Assembly: GCA_034664125.1 (NCBI GenBank)
Contig: JAXDIG010000009.1
Location: 1 to 64,000 of the forward strand
Source: JACVRW01 sp034664125
GTDB taxonomy: Bacteria > Actinomycetota > Thermoleophilia > Solirubrobacterales > Thermoleophilaceae
DNA length: 64,000 nucleotides
Direction: 5' to 3'
Below the pieces are notes generated by a model that saw only the letters and a program-made list of their open reading frames with translations, did not search any database and was not told the origin of the DNA. Both the position numbers and the translations under genes were made by a program. This document shows positions 38,616 through 47,292 of the stretch, in pieces. The number at the start of each line of letters is the position of its first letter. Positions within the stretch are counted from its first letter, which is position 1.

Positions 38616-39998
38616 ATGCCGGAGAGCAAGTACGACTGCATCGTGATCGGATCCGGGCCGGGCGGCTACGTCGCGGCGATCCGGGCCGCCCAGCTGGGGC
38701 TGAAGACCGCCGTGGTGGAGAAGGGCAACACCGGCGGGCGCTGCCTGAACGAGGCATGCATCCCGGCCAAGGCGATCCTGCGCGTGGCCGAGGTCTTCTC
38801 CGAGGTCCAGCACGCCGGCGACTTCGGCGTGAAGGTCGACGGCTCGTCCGTGGACTACTCCGGCGCCGTCAAGCACCGCGACACGGTGATCAAGACTTTG
38901 ACCGGCGGCGTCGCCGGTCTGTTCAAGAAGAACAAGATCGACCTGATCGACGGCTTCGGCTCGGTCACCGACGACGGCAACGTGAAGATCGGCGGCCAGT
39001 TCGACGGCACGGAGATCCAGACCGACCGCGTCATCCTGGCTACGGGCTCTGTGGCGAAGCCGCTGCTGGACCTGCAGTTCGGCGGCCGCATCCTCGACAC
39101 GGCCGGAATGTGGCTGCTCAACGAGCAGCCGTCGCGGCTTGCCGTGATCGGCGCGGGCGCGTCAGGGACTGAGATCGCCTCCGCCTTCGGCCGGCTCGGC
39201 ACCGAGGTGCTGCTGCTCGAGGCGCTCGACCAGATCCTGCCCTTGGAGGACGAGGACATCGCCCGCGCGTGCGCGCGAGAGGTCAAGAAGCAGAACGTGC
39301 GCATCGAAACCGGCGCCGAGGTGGAGGGCGCGGTTGCTTCCGATTCGGGCGTGTCGGTGTCGTTCAACGGCGAGAAGGAGGAGTTCGACTACCTCGTGAT
39401 CGCCGCGGGACGAGCGCCGGACGTGGAGGGCCTCGGGCTGGAAGAGGCCGGCATCGAGCGCGACGAGCGCGGACTGATCAAGGTCGACGGCCGGCTGCGC
39501 ACCTCCCTCTCGGGCGTGTGGGCGATCGGCGACATGGTCCCCGGGCCGGCGCTGGCCCACAAGGCATCCGACGAGGGCATCATCGCCGTCGAGGACTCGG
39601 CCGGGAACGAGGTTCACCCGATCGACTACGCGTACGTCCCCGCCGTCACCTTCTGCCACCCGCAGGTGGCCTCTTTCGGGCTGACCGAGAAGCAGGCCCG
39701 CGATGCCGGCCGCGACGTCGTGGTCGGCAAGGTGCCGATGGGCGCCGTCGGAGCGCCGACCGTCTACGGCGACCGCAACGGCCTGGTCAAGATCGTCGGC
39801 GACAAGCAGTACGGCGAGATCCTGGGCGCCCACATCTGCGCGGTGAAGGCGGCCGACCTGATCCAGGAGCTGGTCAACGCGCGGGAGCTCGAGGGCGGCT
39901 ATCCCGAGGTGGCGCGCATCATCCACCCCCATCCGGCGTTTGCCGAGGCGGTCATGGAGGCCGCTCGGGCGACGGATGGCTGGTTGATTCACGGCTAG
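38616..39998 (+). CDS. lpdA: Dihydrolipoyl dehydrogenase (E3)
   Basis: A 460-residue flavoprotein that reoxidises the lipoyl group of 2-oxoacid dehydrogenase complexes with NAD. It has FAD motif VIGSGPGGYVAAIRAAQLG, the redox disulfide GGRCLNEACIPAK (Cys43 and Cys48; family consensus is GGTCLNxGCIPSK), NAD motif AVIGAGASGTEIAS and the catalytic IHPHPAFAEA (His-Glu). It is separate from pdhABC at 46-49.7 kb, which lacks its own E3, so it probably serves that complex. Confidence 0.95.
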   Translation: MPESKYDCIVIGSGPGGYVAAIRAAQLGLKTAVVEKGNTGGRCLNEACIPAKAILRVAEVFSEVQHAGDFGVKVDGSSVDYSGAVKHRDTVIKTLTGGVAGLFKKNKIDLIDGFGSVTDDGNVKIGGQFDGTEIQTDRVILATGSVAKPLLDLQFGGRILDTAGMWLLNEQPSRLAVIGAGASGTEIASAFGRLGTEVLLLEALDQILPLEDEDIARACAREVKKQNVRIETGAEVEGAVASDSGVSVSFNGEKEEFDYLVIAAGRAPDVEGLGLEEAGIERDERGLIKVDGRLRTSLSGVWAIGDMVPGPALAHKASDEGIIAVEDSAGNEVHPIDYAYVPAVTFCHPQVASFGLTEKQARDAGRDVVVGKVPMGAVGAPTVYGDRNGLVKIVGDKQYGEILGAHICAVKAADLIQELVNARELEGGYPEVARIIHPHPAFAEAVMEAARATDGWLIHG

Positions 39999-40020
39999 CT
40001 TTGGGCTCGGGCGGTGCTGG

Positions 40021-40045
40021 CCGGGGCCGCCGTCGACAGCCCCGG
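40021..40045. terminator. Terminator-like hairpin between lpdA and a small convergent gene
   Basis: CCGGGGC (40021-40027) pairs with GCCCCGG (40039-40045) around an 11-base loop; no T-run. Confidence 0.4.
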
Positions 40046-40056
40046 TCGCGGGCGTT

Positions 40057-40284
40057 CTAGCTGCTGCTGAGCGCGGCGTCCGTGAGGTGCCAGCGTCCGC
40101 CTGAGCCCTGCTCGGCGAGTCCTCGCTCCTTGAGCTCGTCAAGCCCGTTTTGGACGGACGCGACGTCGTACGTTCCGTCGGAGGCGGGACCGGCGGCGAT
40201 GGCCTCGGGGAGGCGCAGATGGGGGTGATCGTGGAGGCTGCGGAAGACGAACGACGCGACTGCGCTCAGGCCGGGAGTCGACAT
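40057..40284 (-). CDS. Small winged-helix-like protein
   Basis: A 75-residue protein. The order VASFVFRSLHDHP, VQNGLDELKERGLAEQ, GGRWHLTDAA resembles a winged-helix unit of the PadR/MarR type with a wing strand, so DNA binding is possible. No signal peptide or membrane segment. The ATG has no good Shine-Dalgarno, and support is mainly length, composition and the fold-like pattern. Confidence 0.5.
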   Translation of the reverse strand: MSTPGLSAVASFVFRSLHDHPHLRLPEAIAAGPASDGTYDVASVQNGLDELKERGLAEQGSGGRWHLTDAALSSS

Positions 40285-40507
40285 GCTGGGTGCTTACTTA
40301 GGCCGCCGGGCGATCGTCGTCCAGGGTGAGGTGGCCCTGCCGTAGATCTCTTGCTCAGTGAGGCTTTTCGCGCTCTTAGCGAGGAAACCCACACTGAATA
40401 CGCGCGGTGGCTCTATTGGTGAACCGATCTTGCGGTAATACCTGGGGCCTCACCCAGACGGGGACACCTGGGGGGCGACCTTTTGCCCCTCCGTGCTTCA
40501 AAGGGTC
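40285..40507. promoter_or_regulatory. Long leader with ACCTGGGG direct repeats
   Basis: No gene is visible in these 223 bases. ACCTGGGG occurs at 40440-40447 and 40466-40473, a 26-base period, about 35-60 bases before ATG 40508. This region is noticeably AT-richer than its surroundings around 40340-40440 and probably holds the promoter of the exported Ig-like protein. Confidence 0.35.
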
Positions 40508-42760
40508 ATGAAATCCAGCCACACCGAGCGCCTTGCAGGGGATCTTCGGCGCGTCATGGCCATCCTGGCCGTTGCGTTGGTCGCACTTGTCGCGCTCGGC
40601 GCCGTGACCGCACGAGCGAACGAGTTCAACATCAACGCGTGCCAGGCCGACCGCGGCGAGTTCTCGACCCAGGCATTCGAGGACTTCGCCAACCGCGGCA
40701 TGATGTGGAAGCGTGCGTGCGACCCGGAGGGACCGGGGCTGCGCGGGCTGGTGACCGCCAACGTCGTGCGAGCTGGACGCGTCGTGCGCGGCTCGCGCTC
40801 CTTTTTCATCTTGAAGGCGCCTGACGGGACGCGCTTCTCCCGCCTCACCTGGTCGGGACAGGCGCGGCGACAAGACTGCCGTTACGCCCTGCAGCTGTGG
40901 GCTGACCGTCCGGACGGATCAACGGTCGCGATCAAGAACGTACGGGCCAACCGAGGCTGCCCCAACGCGGGACGCGCCCAAGCCGCCGGCTGGCCCAGCG
41001 CCCACACCTACGACATCGGCGGCGCGACGAAGATCGTGCAACGAGTCCTATGCGTCGGCGCCGACGGCACTCCCTACTGCTCAAGCCGAGGCCTCAACTA
41101 CATCCGCACGTTCAAGGCCCAAGCCACCGTCCTCGACGTGAGCCCGCCCGGGGTATCGATCACCCAGGACAACGCATTCACGCGCGGCGAGTGGGTGAAC
41201 GGGACGCAGCAGGTGGGCTATGCGACGCTGGACAATGTGGGGGTCCGGGTGGTGAGGCCCGTCTTCGCCGGGAGTTCGTATGGCGACAGCTTGAGGCCGT
41301 GTAACTACGCGCAGCGCGTTCCGTGTCCGAACGGTCCCGGCTCCCTGGTCGTCGACACGACCAACCTAGCCGAGGGTTCTCAGGCCTTTGCCCTGCAGGC
41401 GGAGGATGCCGCGGGCAACCTCGGACAGTCATCCACTGCGGTCGTTCGAGTTGACAACACTGCCCCGGGGGCGGTTCCCATCGAAATCGAGGGCGGGGAC
41501 GTATGGCGCAACCGAAACGCCTTCGACGTCGCGTGGACCAACGCCGAGGAGGCGGATCGAGCGCCGATCACCGCGGCCCACTATCGGCTGTGCCCGATAG
41601 CTGGAGGCGATTGCGTCACCGCCCGGCACTTGGGCGAGGTCACTCGCGTGGCGGCACTGGCCGTGCCGAGCCCAGGCGAGTGGCAGCTCCGAATCTGGCG
41701 CGAGGATGGTGCCGGGAACCAGGAGCCGGCCAACGCCTCGGTTCCCGTGACGCTGCGCTACGACCCGGAGCCACCTGAGCTCGGCTTCGAGGACCCCTCC
41801 TCGTCGGACCCGACGCTCGTGTCAGCTGTCGTCACCGATGAGGTGTCCGGCCTCGCTGGGGGACAGATCGAACTGGGCGTCGAGGGATCCGGCACCTGGC
41901 AATCCCTCCCGACACGGCAAGCGGGCAACCGGCTGGTGGCGCGCATCGATGACGCACGCGTTCCCGCCGGTAGATACGTGCTGCGCGCGACGGCACGCGA
42001 TCAAGCGGCCAACCAGAGCAGCACAGACCTGCGCCTCGACGGTCAACCAATGACGATCACCTTGCCGTTGCGAACTCCAACCTCGGTGACCGCCGGCGTG
42101 GCTACGCAGCGAAGGATCCGGGGGCGCGACAGGCGTCGCCGAAGCAGACATCGGCGCACCGTGCTCGTACCGCGCGCGCGAGTGCCGCTCGGTGGTCAGG
42201 TGACCATCGTCGGACAGGTCAGGAGCCGCGACGGGCAACCAGTTCCAGGTGCCGACATAAGCGTGCTGTCGCGCAGCGCCACCTCCCCTGAGCGGGCGCT
42301 CGCTGTGCTCCGCACCGATCAGCGTGGCCGCTACACGTATGACGTCCGCGCGCGCGCGACGAGCGTGTTGCGCGTCCTCTACGCGGGGACCTCCACAAGA
42401 CTTCCATCCCAACGAGAGGTGGCGCTGCTCGTGCCGGCGGCCTCAACGATCGCCACTCGCCCCCGCCGCGTTCTGAACGGTCAAGCGGTGACCTTCGTGG
42501 GCCGCCTGCGCTCGCTGCCGATACCGGCCGCGGGGAAGCTCGTGGAGCTCCAGGTGGTCCTCTCGGATAGGTGGCAGACCTTCCGAACTGTCCGCACGGA
42601 CGCAAGCGGCATCTGGCGGGTCCGCTACCGGTTCAGGAGAAGTTGCGGGCTGCTGCGGTATCGGTTCCGGGCACGGCTGCCCGCGGAGTCGGGATACCCC
42701 TTCGAGAGTGGACACACCCGGCCGATCGGCGTTCGCGTGCGGGGAGAGCCTTGCCGATGA
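40508..42760 (+). CDS. Secreted multi-domain Ig-like/fibronectin-type protein
   Basis: A 750-residue exported protein. The signal peptide (MAILAVALVALVALGAVTARA) is followed by a lectin-like N-terminal region with several Cys pairs, then Ig-like modules (DNTAPGAVPIEIEG, RYDPEPPELGFEDPSS) and, after a very basic linker (RRIRGRDRRRRSRHRR), two carboxypeptidase-regulatory-like beta domains (RSRDGQPVPGADISVLS; KLVELQVVLSDRWQTFRTV). Probably a surface or matrix protein. ATG 40508 is preceded by AAAGGG. The ATGA at the end could couple it to the next gene. Confidence 0.78.
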   Translation: MKSSHTERLAGDLRRVMAILAVALVALVALGAVTARANEFNINACQADRGEFSTQAFEDFANRGMMWKRACDPEGPGLRGLVTANVVRAGRVVRGSRSFFILKAPDGTRFSRLTWSGQARRQDCRYALQLWADRPDGSTVAIKNVRANRGCPNAGRAQAAGWPSAHTYDIGGATKIVQRVLCVGADGTPYCSSRGLNYIRTFKAQATVLDVSPPGVSITQDNAFTRGEWVNGTQQVGYATLDNVGVRVVRPVFAGSSYGDSLRPCNYAQRVPCPNGPGSLVVDTTNLAEGSQAFALQAEDAAGNLGQSSTAVVRVDNTAPGAVPIEIEGGDVWRNRNAFDVAWTNAEEADRAPITAAHYRLCPIAGGDCVTARHLGEVTRVAALAVPSPGEWQLRIWREDGAGNQEPANASVPVTLRYDPEPPELGFEDPSSSDPTLVSAVVTDEVSGLAGGQIELGVEGSGTWQSLPTRQAGNRLVARIDDARVPAGRYVLRATARDQAANQSSTDLRLDGQPMTITLPLRTPTSVTAGVATQRRIRGRDRRRRSRHRRTVLVPRARVPLGGQVTIVGQVRSRDGQPVPGADISVLSRSATSPERALAVLRTDQRGRYTYDVRARATSVLRVLYAGTSTRLPSQREVALLVPAASTIATRPRRVLNGQAVTFVGRLRSLPIPAAGKLVELQVVLSDRWQTFRTVRTDASGIWRVRYRFRRSCGLLRYRFRARLPAESGYPFESGHTRPIGVRVRGEPCR

Positions 42761-42870
42761 GCCATTTCGACCGCCGGTGGGGGCTCGGCTCGCGCCAGCC
42801 GCAGCGAGGTAGGACACGGCATGGAGCCAGCTCGGTATCGCACAACCCGCCTACAAGGAACGGAGGCCTT

Positions 42871-43473
42871 GTGATCGACCGCGTGCGCCGGAATCTCACC
42901 TACGCCAACACAACGGCAACGTTGGCCGTCTTCATCGCGCTTGGCGGGACGTCCTACGCGGCCCTGCAGCTCACGGGTCGCGACATCCGGGACGGCTCGC
43001 TCACCGGCCGGGATCTGAGACGCGAGACGCTCGGCGGTACGCGCATCAAGGAGTCGCGCCTCGGCGTGGTACCGCGTGCGAGGAATGCCGAGCGCCTCAA
43101 CGGTGTGACGGCTGCGCGGCTGCTCGTCCGTTGTCCGGACCAAACCGTGCCGGTTTCGGATGTGTGTGTCGAAGCGACTCCGCGCGCAACTGCCCCGTAC
43201 AAGATTGCCGCGGGTACCTGCGAAGGCGTCGACAGACGCCGAACACCGGGCCGGCGCCTCCCCAGCCACGACGAGCTGATGACCGCGATCGGGGACGACG
43301 GGATTGCTCTCGCCCCTGGCGGTGAGCTCACTCGAAACGTCTATCCATCCGCCTCCGCTCCCGGCCGGCTCGACGTGCTGTTCATCACCGACGACGTCGG
43401 CAGCGTCGGCCTAACAACCGACACGGCCGCGGGCGCCAAGGCGTTTCGGTGTGTCACTGACCCTCTCAACTAG
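42871..43473 (+). CDS. Secreted protein of the LTYANxxATLAxFxALGG family
   Basis: A 200-residue exported protein. RVRRNLTYANTTATLAVFI then ALGGTSYAA forms a characteristic uncleaved signal or anchor common in Solirubrobacterales, followed by a GRDIRDGSLTGRDLRRETLGG stretch of pentapeptide-like beta-rungs and a globular C-terminus with two Cys pairs. GTG 42871 has GGAGG at 42862-42866; ATG 42757, overlapping the upstream stop, would add 38 low-complexity residues. Function unknown. Confidence 0.68.
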   Translation: MIDRVRRNLTYANTTATLAVFIALGGTSYAALQLTGRDIRDGSLTGRDLRRETLGGTRIKESRLGVVPRARNAERLNGVTAARLLVRCPDQTVPVSDVCVEATPRATAPYKIAAGTCEGVDRRRTPGRRLPSHDELMTAIGDDGIALAPGGELTRNVYPSASAPGRLDVLFITDDVGSVGLTTDTAAGAKAFRCVTDPLN

Positions 43474-43518
43474 GCGCGAACGAAATGTCAACCACAAGCG
43501 GCGGCGAGGAGGGGTGCG

Positions 43519-44526
43519 GTGGCAACGCGCAACGTCCACCAGTCCGGATCCAGTGACCACGATCGGCTTGGGTTCCATCCCGACTGCCCGGCCTGCCGGC
43601 AGGACCGCCTGTTTGGAGCCTTGTCTCCGCGGCCGGTCTTCTCGTATCGCGTGCGGGTTCTTCTCGCGACCGGGGTGCTCGCCCTGTCCGCGGGTGCCGC
43701 GACGACCTCCGTCGCATCCGAGCCGGACCGTGGCCAGGAGGGCGTTTCGGTGCCCGAGCAAGGCAGCTCTCCCGCGCCAGGGGACTCGACCGGCGAGAAC
43801 GCGGGGGGCGTCCAGGGATCGGCAGACGACGAGCTGGGACAAGGCTCTGGCGGCGAGACTGCGCTGCCCATCGAAGTAGACCCGCTCCCGAGCGATCCCG
43901 AGAATGGCCCTTCCGGCGGTACGCCGGGTGACGAGGCCGATGCGCCCGATCCGCTCGAGCCGCAACCCGCCACGGACCCGGACGCCGACCTTGGATTGAC
44001 CGATCCGGGCGCGCCGGACGCCATCGACGTCGAGGACGTGCCCGTACCGCCCACCGAGCCGGACCCGCCTGTCGCTCCCTCGCTGCCGGTGGCGCCGTCG
44101 CCCGACTTGACGCCCCCGCCCCCGCCCGCGCCCGCGCCTCCACGCGAGCGCCATCGGGCCGGACGCAAAGGCCACAAGGGCGACCGCCGGGCGAACGATC
44201 CGGCCACGCGAGAGCGTCGCGTCGCGACTGCTGCGCCACCACCCGCGACAGCCCCTCCGCCGTCCAACGCGCCCGCGGTGAGCACCCCCGTGCAGGTCGT
44301 ATCAGCGGCAACCGCGGCGCCCGCTCCGCCTCCCGGCGCCGGTCGCTCCCATGTCGTGCGGCCGGGCGAGTCGCTCTGGTCGATTGGCGCGGACCTGCTC
44401 GGCCCCGAAGCCTCGACCGCCGCGATCGCTGCCGAGGTGCAGCGGCTGTGGGGACTGAACGAGGCTCGGATCGGCACCCGAGATCCCGATCTGCTGCCCG
44501 TCGGGGTGAAGCTCCGGCTGCGCTGA
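43519..44526 (+). CDS. LysM-domain envelope protein with CxxC motif and acidic Pro-rich stalk
   Basis: A 335-residue protein. The cytoplasmic N-terminus has DCPACRQDRLFG (CxxC plus His). One transmembrane segment (VRVLLATGVLALSAGAA) is followed by a long acidic, Pro/Asp-rich stalk, a short basic patch (ERHRAGRKGHKGDRR) and a C-terminal LysM domain (SHVVRPGESLWSIG ... GVKLRLR) that should bind peptidoglycan. GTG 43519 has GAGGAGGGG at 6-base spacing. Probably links the membrane to the cell wall; no enzymatic domain. Confidence 0.78.
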   Translation: MATRNVHQSGSSDHDRLGFHPDCPACRQDRLFGALSPRPVFSYRVRVLLATGVLALSAGAATTSVASEPDRGQEGVSVPEQGSSPAPGDSTGENAGGVQGSADDELGQGSGGETALPIEVDPLPSDPENGPSGGTPGDEADAPDPLEPQPATDPDADLGLTDPGAPDAIDVEDVPVPPTEPDPPVAPSLPVAPSPDLTPPPPPAPAPPRERHRAGRKGHKGDRRANDPATRERRVATAAPPPATAPPPSNAPAVSTPVQVVSAATAAPAPPPGAGRSHVVRPGESLWSIGADLLGPEASTAAIAAEVQRLWGLNEARIGTRDPDLLPVGVKLRLR

Positions 44527-44569
44527 GGCGTGTCGCCAGACGGGTGCCGTGTGGGCGAGCCGCCCCGCG

Positions 44570-44575
44570 TACTGT
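44570..44575 (+). promoter_or_regulatory. -10 element (TACTGT) of the DsbA/HCCA-like gene
   Basis: TACTGT ends 7 bases before GTG 44583. Confidence 0.45.
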
Positions 44576-44582
44576 GTGACCG

Positions 44583-45182
44583 GTGGCCGACCCGGACGAC
44601 CAGCCGACCTTCTACTACGACCTCGGCTCCCCCTACGCCTGGCTTGCCGCCGAGCGCATTCATCACGTGCTCCCGCAGGTGGCGGTCTGGCAGCCCATCC
44701 TGCTCGGCGGTATCTGGCAGCAGACCGGCGGGCGTTCTTGGGCGGTCACCGACCAGCGTGATGAGGGCATGCGTGAGGTCGAGCAGAGAGCCGACAAGTA
44801 CGGCCTGCTTCCCGTCAGATGGCCCGTGGAGTGGCCCACCAACACGCTCAAGGCCATGCGCGCCGCCGTCTTCGCTCAGCAGACCGGCCGCGCCGTGGCC
44901 TTCTCCCTGGCTGCCTTTCGTCAGGCCTTCGCAGGCGGCAGGGACCTCCAGGACCTCGACAACGTCCTGATCGCCGCCGCCGCCTGCGAGCTTCATCCCA
45001 ACGCGGTGCTCAAGGGCATCGAGCTGCGGTCGACGAAGGACCGTCTCAGGGACGCGACGCAGGAGGCCTACGCCCGCGGCGTTCGCGGCGTCCCGAGCGT
45101 CGTCGTCGGCGACCAGGTGTTCTGGGGCGACGACCGCCTCGAGGAGGCGGCGGCCGCTCTGGGCGGGGCGCCCGGCGGCTAG
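44583..45182 (+). CDS. DsbA-family / 2-hydroxychromene-2-carboxylate isomerase-like protein
   Basis: A 199-residue cytosolic thioredoxin-fold protein. TFYYDLGSPYAWLA at the start has Ser in the position of the GSH-dependent Ser of HCCA isomerase and kappa-class GST, with no CxxC. The helical insert follows, and GVRGVPSVVVGDQVFWGDDRL carries the cis-Pro loop. Likely an isomerase or glutathione/mycothiol-dependent enzyme; substrate unknown. Its TAG interlocks with the convergent gene stop (CTAG). Confidence 0.83.
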   Translation: MADPDDQPTFYYDLGSPYAWLAAERIHHVLPQVAVWQPILLGGIWQQTGGRSWAVTDQRDEGMREVEQRADKYGLLPVRWPVEWPTNTLKAMRAAVFAQQTGRAVAFSLAAFRQAFAGGRDLQDLDNVLIAAAACELHPNAVLKGIELRSTKDRLRDATQEAYARGVRGVPSVVVGDQVFWGDDRLEEAAAALGGAPGG

Positions 45183-45871
45183 CCCGGCGGGAACACGAAC
45201 ACCGACGTCCGCGCCCGCGCCGGCTGGTCCGACTGCTTCACGAACGCGGTGTACAGCCCGAGCGGATCCGTCGTGTTGGACTGGAACCGCAGGAAAGCTC
45301 CGCCGCGCGGCACGTAGATCGCCCCGAACTCGCCGCCCGAGACGAACCCGGAGCGCGTGCGCGTGCGCATCGAGTAGTTCTCGACCACGCCGTCCGGGCG
45401 CGTGAGCTCGATATTCAGCGTGCGGTTCGCCTGGAAGCCCCCGGCAACCAGGATGTACACCTGGCCGGCCGCGCCGTCGGCCGGCATGAAGTACGCGAAG
45501 GGCGGCCCGACGTAGAACGTCTTGCACTTGCGGAACGTGCGGCCGAAGCGCGTGTCGAACTGCGCGAAGCACATCCGCTGCAGGCGCCCCGTGTCGAAGA
45601 ACCACGGGTCGAGCAGGCGGAAGACGAAGGTGCCCACGGGGCTCGTTCGGAAGTTCTTCGTCCGGAACGGCCGCGCATCGCTCTCGCGGCGGTAGTACTG
45701 CGCCTGGATCGATTGGCCCGCCTGCCAGGCACGTCCCGCGAAGTAGAACGCCGTGCCGCCATCCCCCGCGGTCGGCGAGGGAGGGGCCAGCGTATGGGCC
45801 GAGGCATCGGCAGGCGCTGTCGCACACAGCACGGCCAGTACCACGGCGATAGCGAGGGTGCGCGCGCGCAT
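45179..45871 (-). CDS. Secreted beta-rich protein of unknown family
   Basis: A 230-residue exported protein. A signal peptide (TLAIAVVLAVLCATAPADASA) is followed by beta-strand-rich sequence with a Cys pair (RMCFAQFDTRFGRTFRKCKTF) and no recognisable catalytic motif. ATG 45871 is preferred because TATGTT (45891-45896) upstream looks like a -10; the longer ATG 45895 lies within that hexamer. Probably a cell-surface structural protein. Confidence 0.65.
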   Translation of the reverse strand: MRARTLAIAVVLAVLCATAPADASAHTLAPPSPTAGDGGTAFYFAGRAWQAGQSIQAQYYRRESDARPFRTKNFRTSPVGTFVFRLLDPWFFDTGRLQRMCFAQFDTRFGRTFRKCKTFYVGPPFAYFMPADGAAGQVYILVAGGFQANRTLNIELTRPDGVVENYSMRTRTRSGFVSGGEFGAIYVPRGGAFLRFQSNTTDPLGLYTAFVKQSDQPARARTSVFVFPPG

Positions 45872-45939
45872 GGCTTCGAGTCCGCGGTCCAACATACGCC
45901 CACTGGCCGAAACGCGCCAGAACCCAATTTGATGCCCCG

Positions 45940-45960
45940 CCCCCCAGATCGGGGGGTTTT
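45940..45960 (+). terminator. Intrinsic terminator in the pdh leader region
   Basis: CCCCCC (45940-45945), AGATC loop and GGGGGG (45951-45956) are followed by TTTT. It lies between divergent gene starts, about 40 bases upstream of pdhA, where it has no upstream plus-strand gene to terminate except read-through from 44583. Confidence 0.6.
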
Positions 45961-45985
45961 CGCGTTGTGGCCAGCGGCCCTCGGG

Positions 45986-45991
45986 TACTCT
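45986..45991 (+). promoter_or_regulatory. -10 element (TACTCT) of pdhABC
   Basis: TACTCT ends 8 bases before ATG 46000, downstream of the intrinsic terminator. Confidence 0.5.
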
Positions 45992-45999
45992 CCGTCGCG

Positions 46000-47292
46000 A
46001 TGGCCACGAGGGGGAAGAGACAGGCCGGCGACGCCCAAGAGGGCAACGGCGACGGGTCCGCGCCGGCTGAGGTAGCCGCCGCGGAGGAGATCCAGTTCGG
46101 CGAGATCAAGCACGATCTGCCTGACAGGGAAACCTGCGAAACCGTCCTCGCGAAGATGATGCTGATCCGCCGCTTCGAGGAGCGGGCGGGCGAGATGTAC
46201 GCGAAGGCCAAGGTCGGCGGCTTCCTGCATCTCTGCATCGGCGAGGAGGCCACCGTGGTCGGCGGCACCCAGGCGCTGCGCGACACGGACTACCTCATGT
46301 CCACCTATCGCGAGCACGGCCAGGCGCTCGCCCGCGGCACCGAGCCGAAGGCCGTCATGGCTGAGCTGTTCGGACGCGAAACCGGCTGTTCCAAGGGCCG
46401 CGGCGGCTCGATGCACCTGTTCGACTGGGACAGGCGCTTCCTCGGCGGCTACGGCATCGTCGGCGGCAGCCTCCCGCTGAGCGCCGGCGTGGCGCTCGCC
46501 AACGACTACCTCGAAACCGAGGACGTGATCCTCTCGATGATGGGCGACGGCGCCACCAACCAGGGCACCTTCGGCGAAACCATGAACCTCGCCGCGCTCT
46601 GGAAGCTGCCGGTGGTGTTCGTGATCATCAACAACCAGTTCGGCATGGGCACGGCGCTCCACCGTCACTCCGCCGTCACAGACCTGTCGCGCAAGTCCGA
46701 GGGCTTCGGCGTCCCCGGCACCCGCTGCGACGGCATGGACGTGCTCGACGTCCACAGCGTCGTGACGGAAGCGCTGCGCTGCGCGCGCGAAGAGCGCCGG
46801 CCGCAGCTGGTCGAGGCCGTCACCTACCGCTATCGCGGCCACTCGATGGCGGACCCCGAGGAGTACCGCACCAAGGAAGAGGTCGAGGAGTGGCGCCAGC
46901 GTGACCCGATCAAGGCTTTCGCCGACCGGCTCCTCGACGAGGGCGTGCTGACCGCGGAGGACGTCGAGCGGTTCGACCAGCAGGCGATCGAGGCGGTCGA
47001 CGAGGCGGTCAAGTTCGCCGACGAGTCCCCCTTCCCCGACCTCGACTCCCTCTACGACGACGTCTACGTCTTCGACAGCGACGTGCCCGCCTGGTGGACC
47101 GTCGACGAGCGCTCGCCCGAGGTCCATCGCGGCGAGCGCGAGCGCGAGGCCGGCGAAGTGCCGCACCAGCTGGCCGAGCAGGCTGCCGCGTACGCGGGCG
47201 TCGAGCGCCGGGCGCGGAATCGTGACGAGAGCGAGGACGGCGAAGGCGAGGTCGGCGCCGAGGACGCCGAGGAGCGCGGAGGCGCCGGCTGA
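46000..47292 (+). CDS. pdhA: Pyruvate dehydrogenase E1 alpha subunit
   Basis: A 430-residue thiamine-diphosphate enzyme subunit that decarboxylates pyruvate and acetylates the lipoyl group of E2. The TPP fold is visible: the GDGATNQGTF motif (GDG...N), FVIINNQFGM, and GRGGSMHLFD in the phosphorylation-loop region. Both ends have extra charged tails (about 30 N-terminal, about 40 acidic C-terminal residues) beyond the usual length. ATG 46000 is supported by TACTCT 8 bases upstream; no Shine-Dalgarno. The stop overlaps pdhB by one base. A branched-chain specificity is possible but the arrangement suits pyruvate. Confidence 0.92.
   Translation: MATRGKRQAGDAQEGNGDGSAPAEVAAAEEIQFGEIKHDLPDRETCETVLAKMMLIRRFEERAGEMYAKAKVGGFLHLCIGEEATVVGGTQALRDTDYLMSTYREHGQALARGTEPKAVMAELFGRETGCSKGRGGSMHLFDWDRRFLGGYGIVGGSLPLSAGVALANDYLETEDVILSMMGDGATNQGTFGETMNLAALWKLPVVFVIINNQFGMGTALHRHSAVTDLSRKSEGFGVPGTRCDGMDVLDVHSVVTEALRCAREERRPQLVEAVTYRYRGHSMADPEEYRTKEEVEEWRQRDPIKAFADRLLDEGVLTAEDVERFDQQAIEAVDEAVKFADESPFPDLDSLYDDVYVFDSDVPAWWTVDERSPEVHRGEREREAGEVPHQLAEQAAAYAGVERRARNRDESEDGEGEVGAEDAEERGGAG

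Noticed and set aside
40285..40507. tRNA or known riboswitch in the intergenic region
   Set aside because: No cloverleaf, T-loop or conserved riboswitch core can be drawn; only short repeats and local hairpins are present.
43488..46286. 932-codon open frame on the minus strand
   Set aside because: It spans the opposite strand of several real genes (LysM protein, DsbA-like, start of pdhA) in other frames; composition is Ala/Gly/Arg/Pro-rich shadow sequence.
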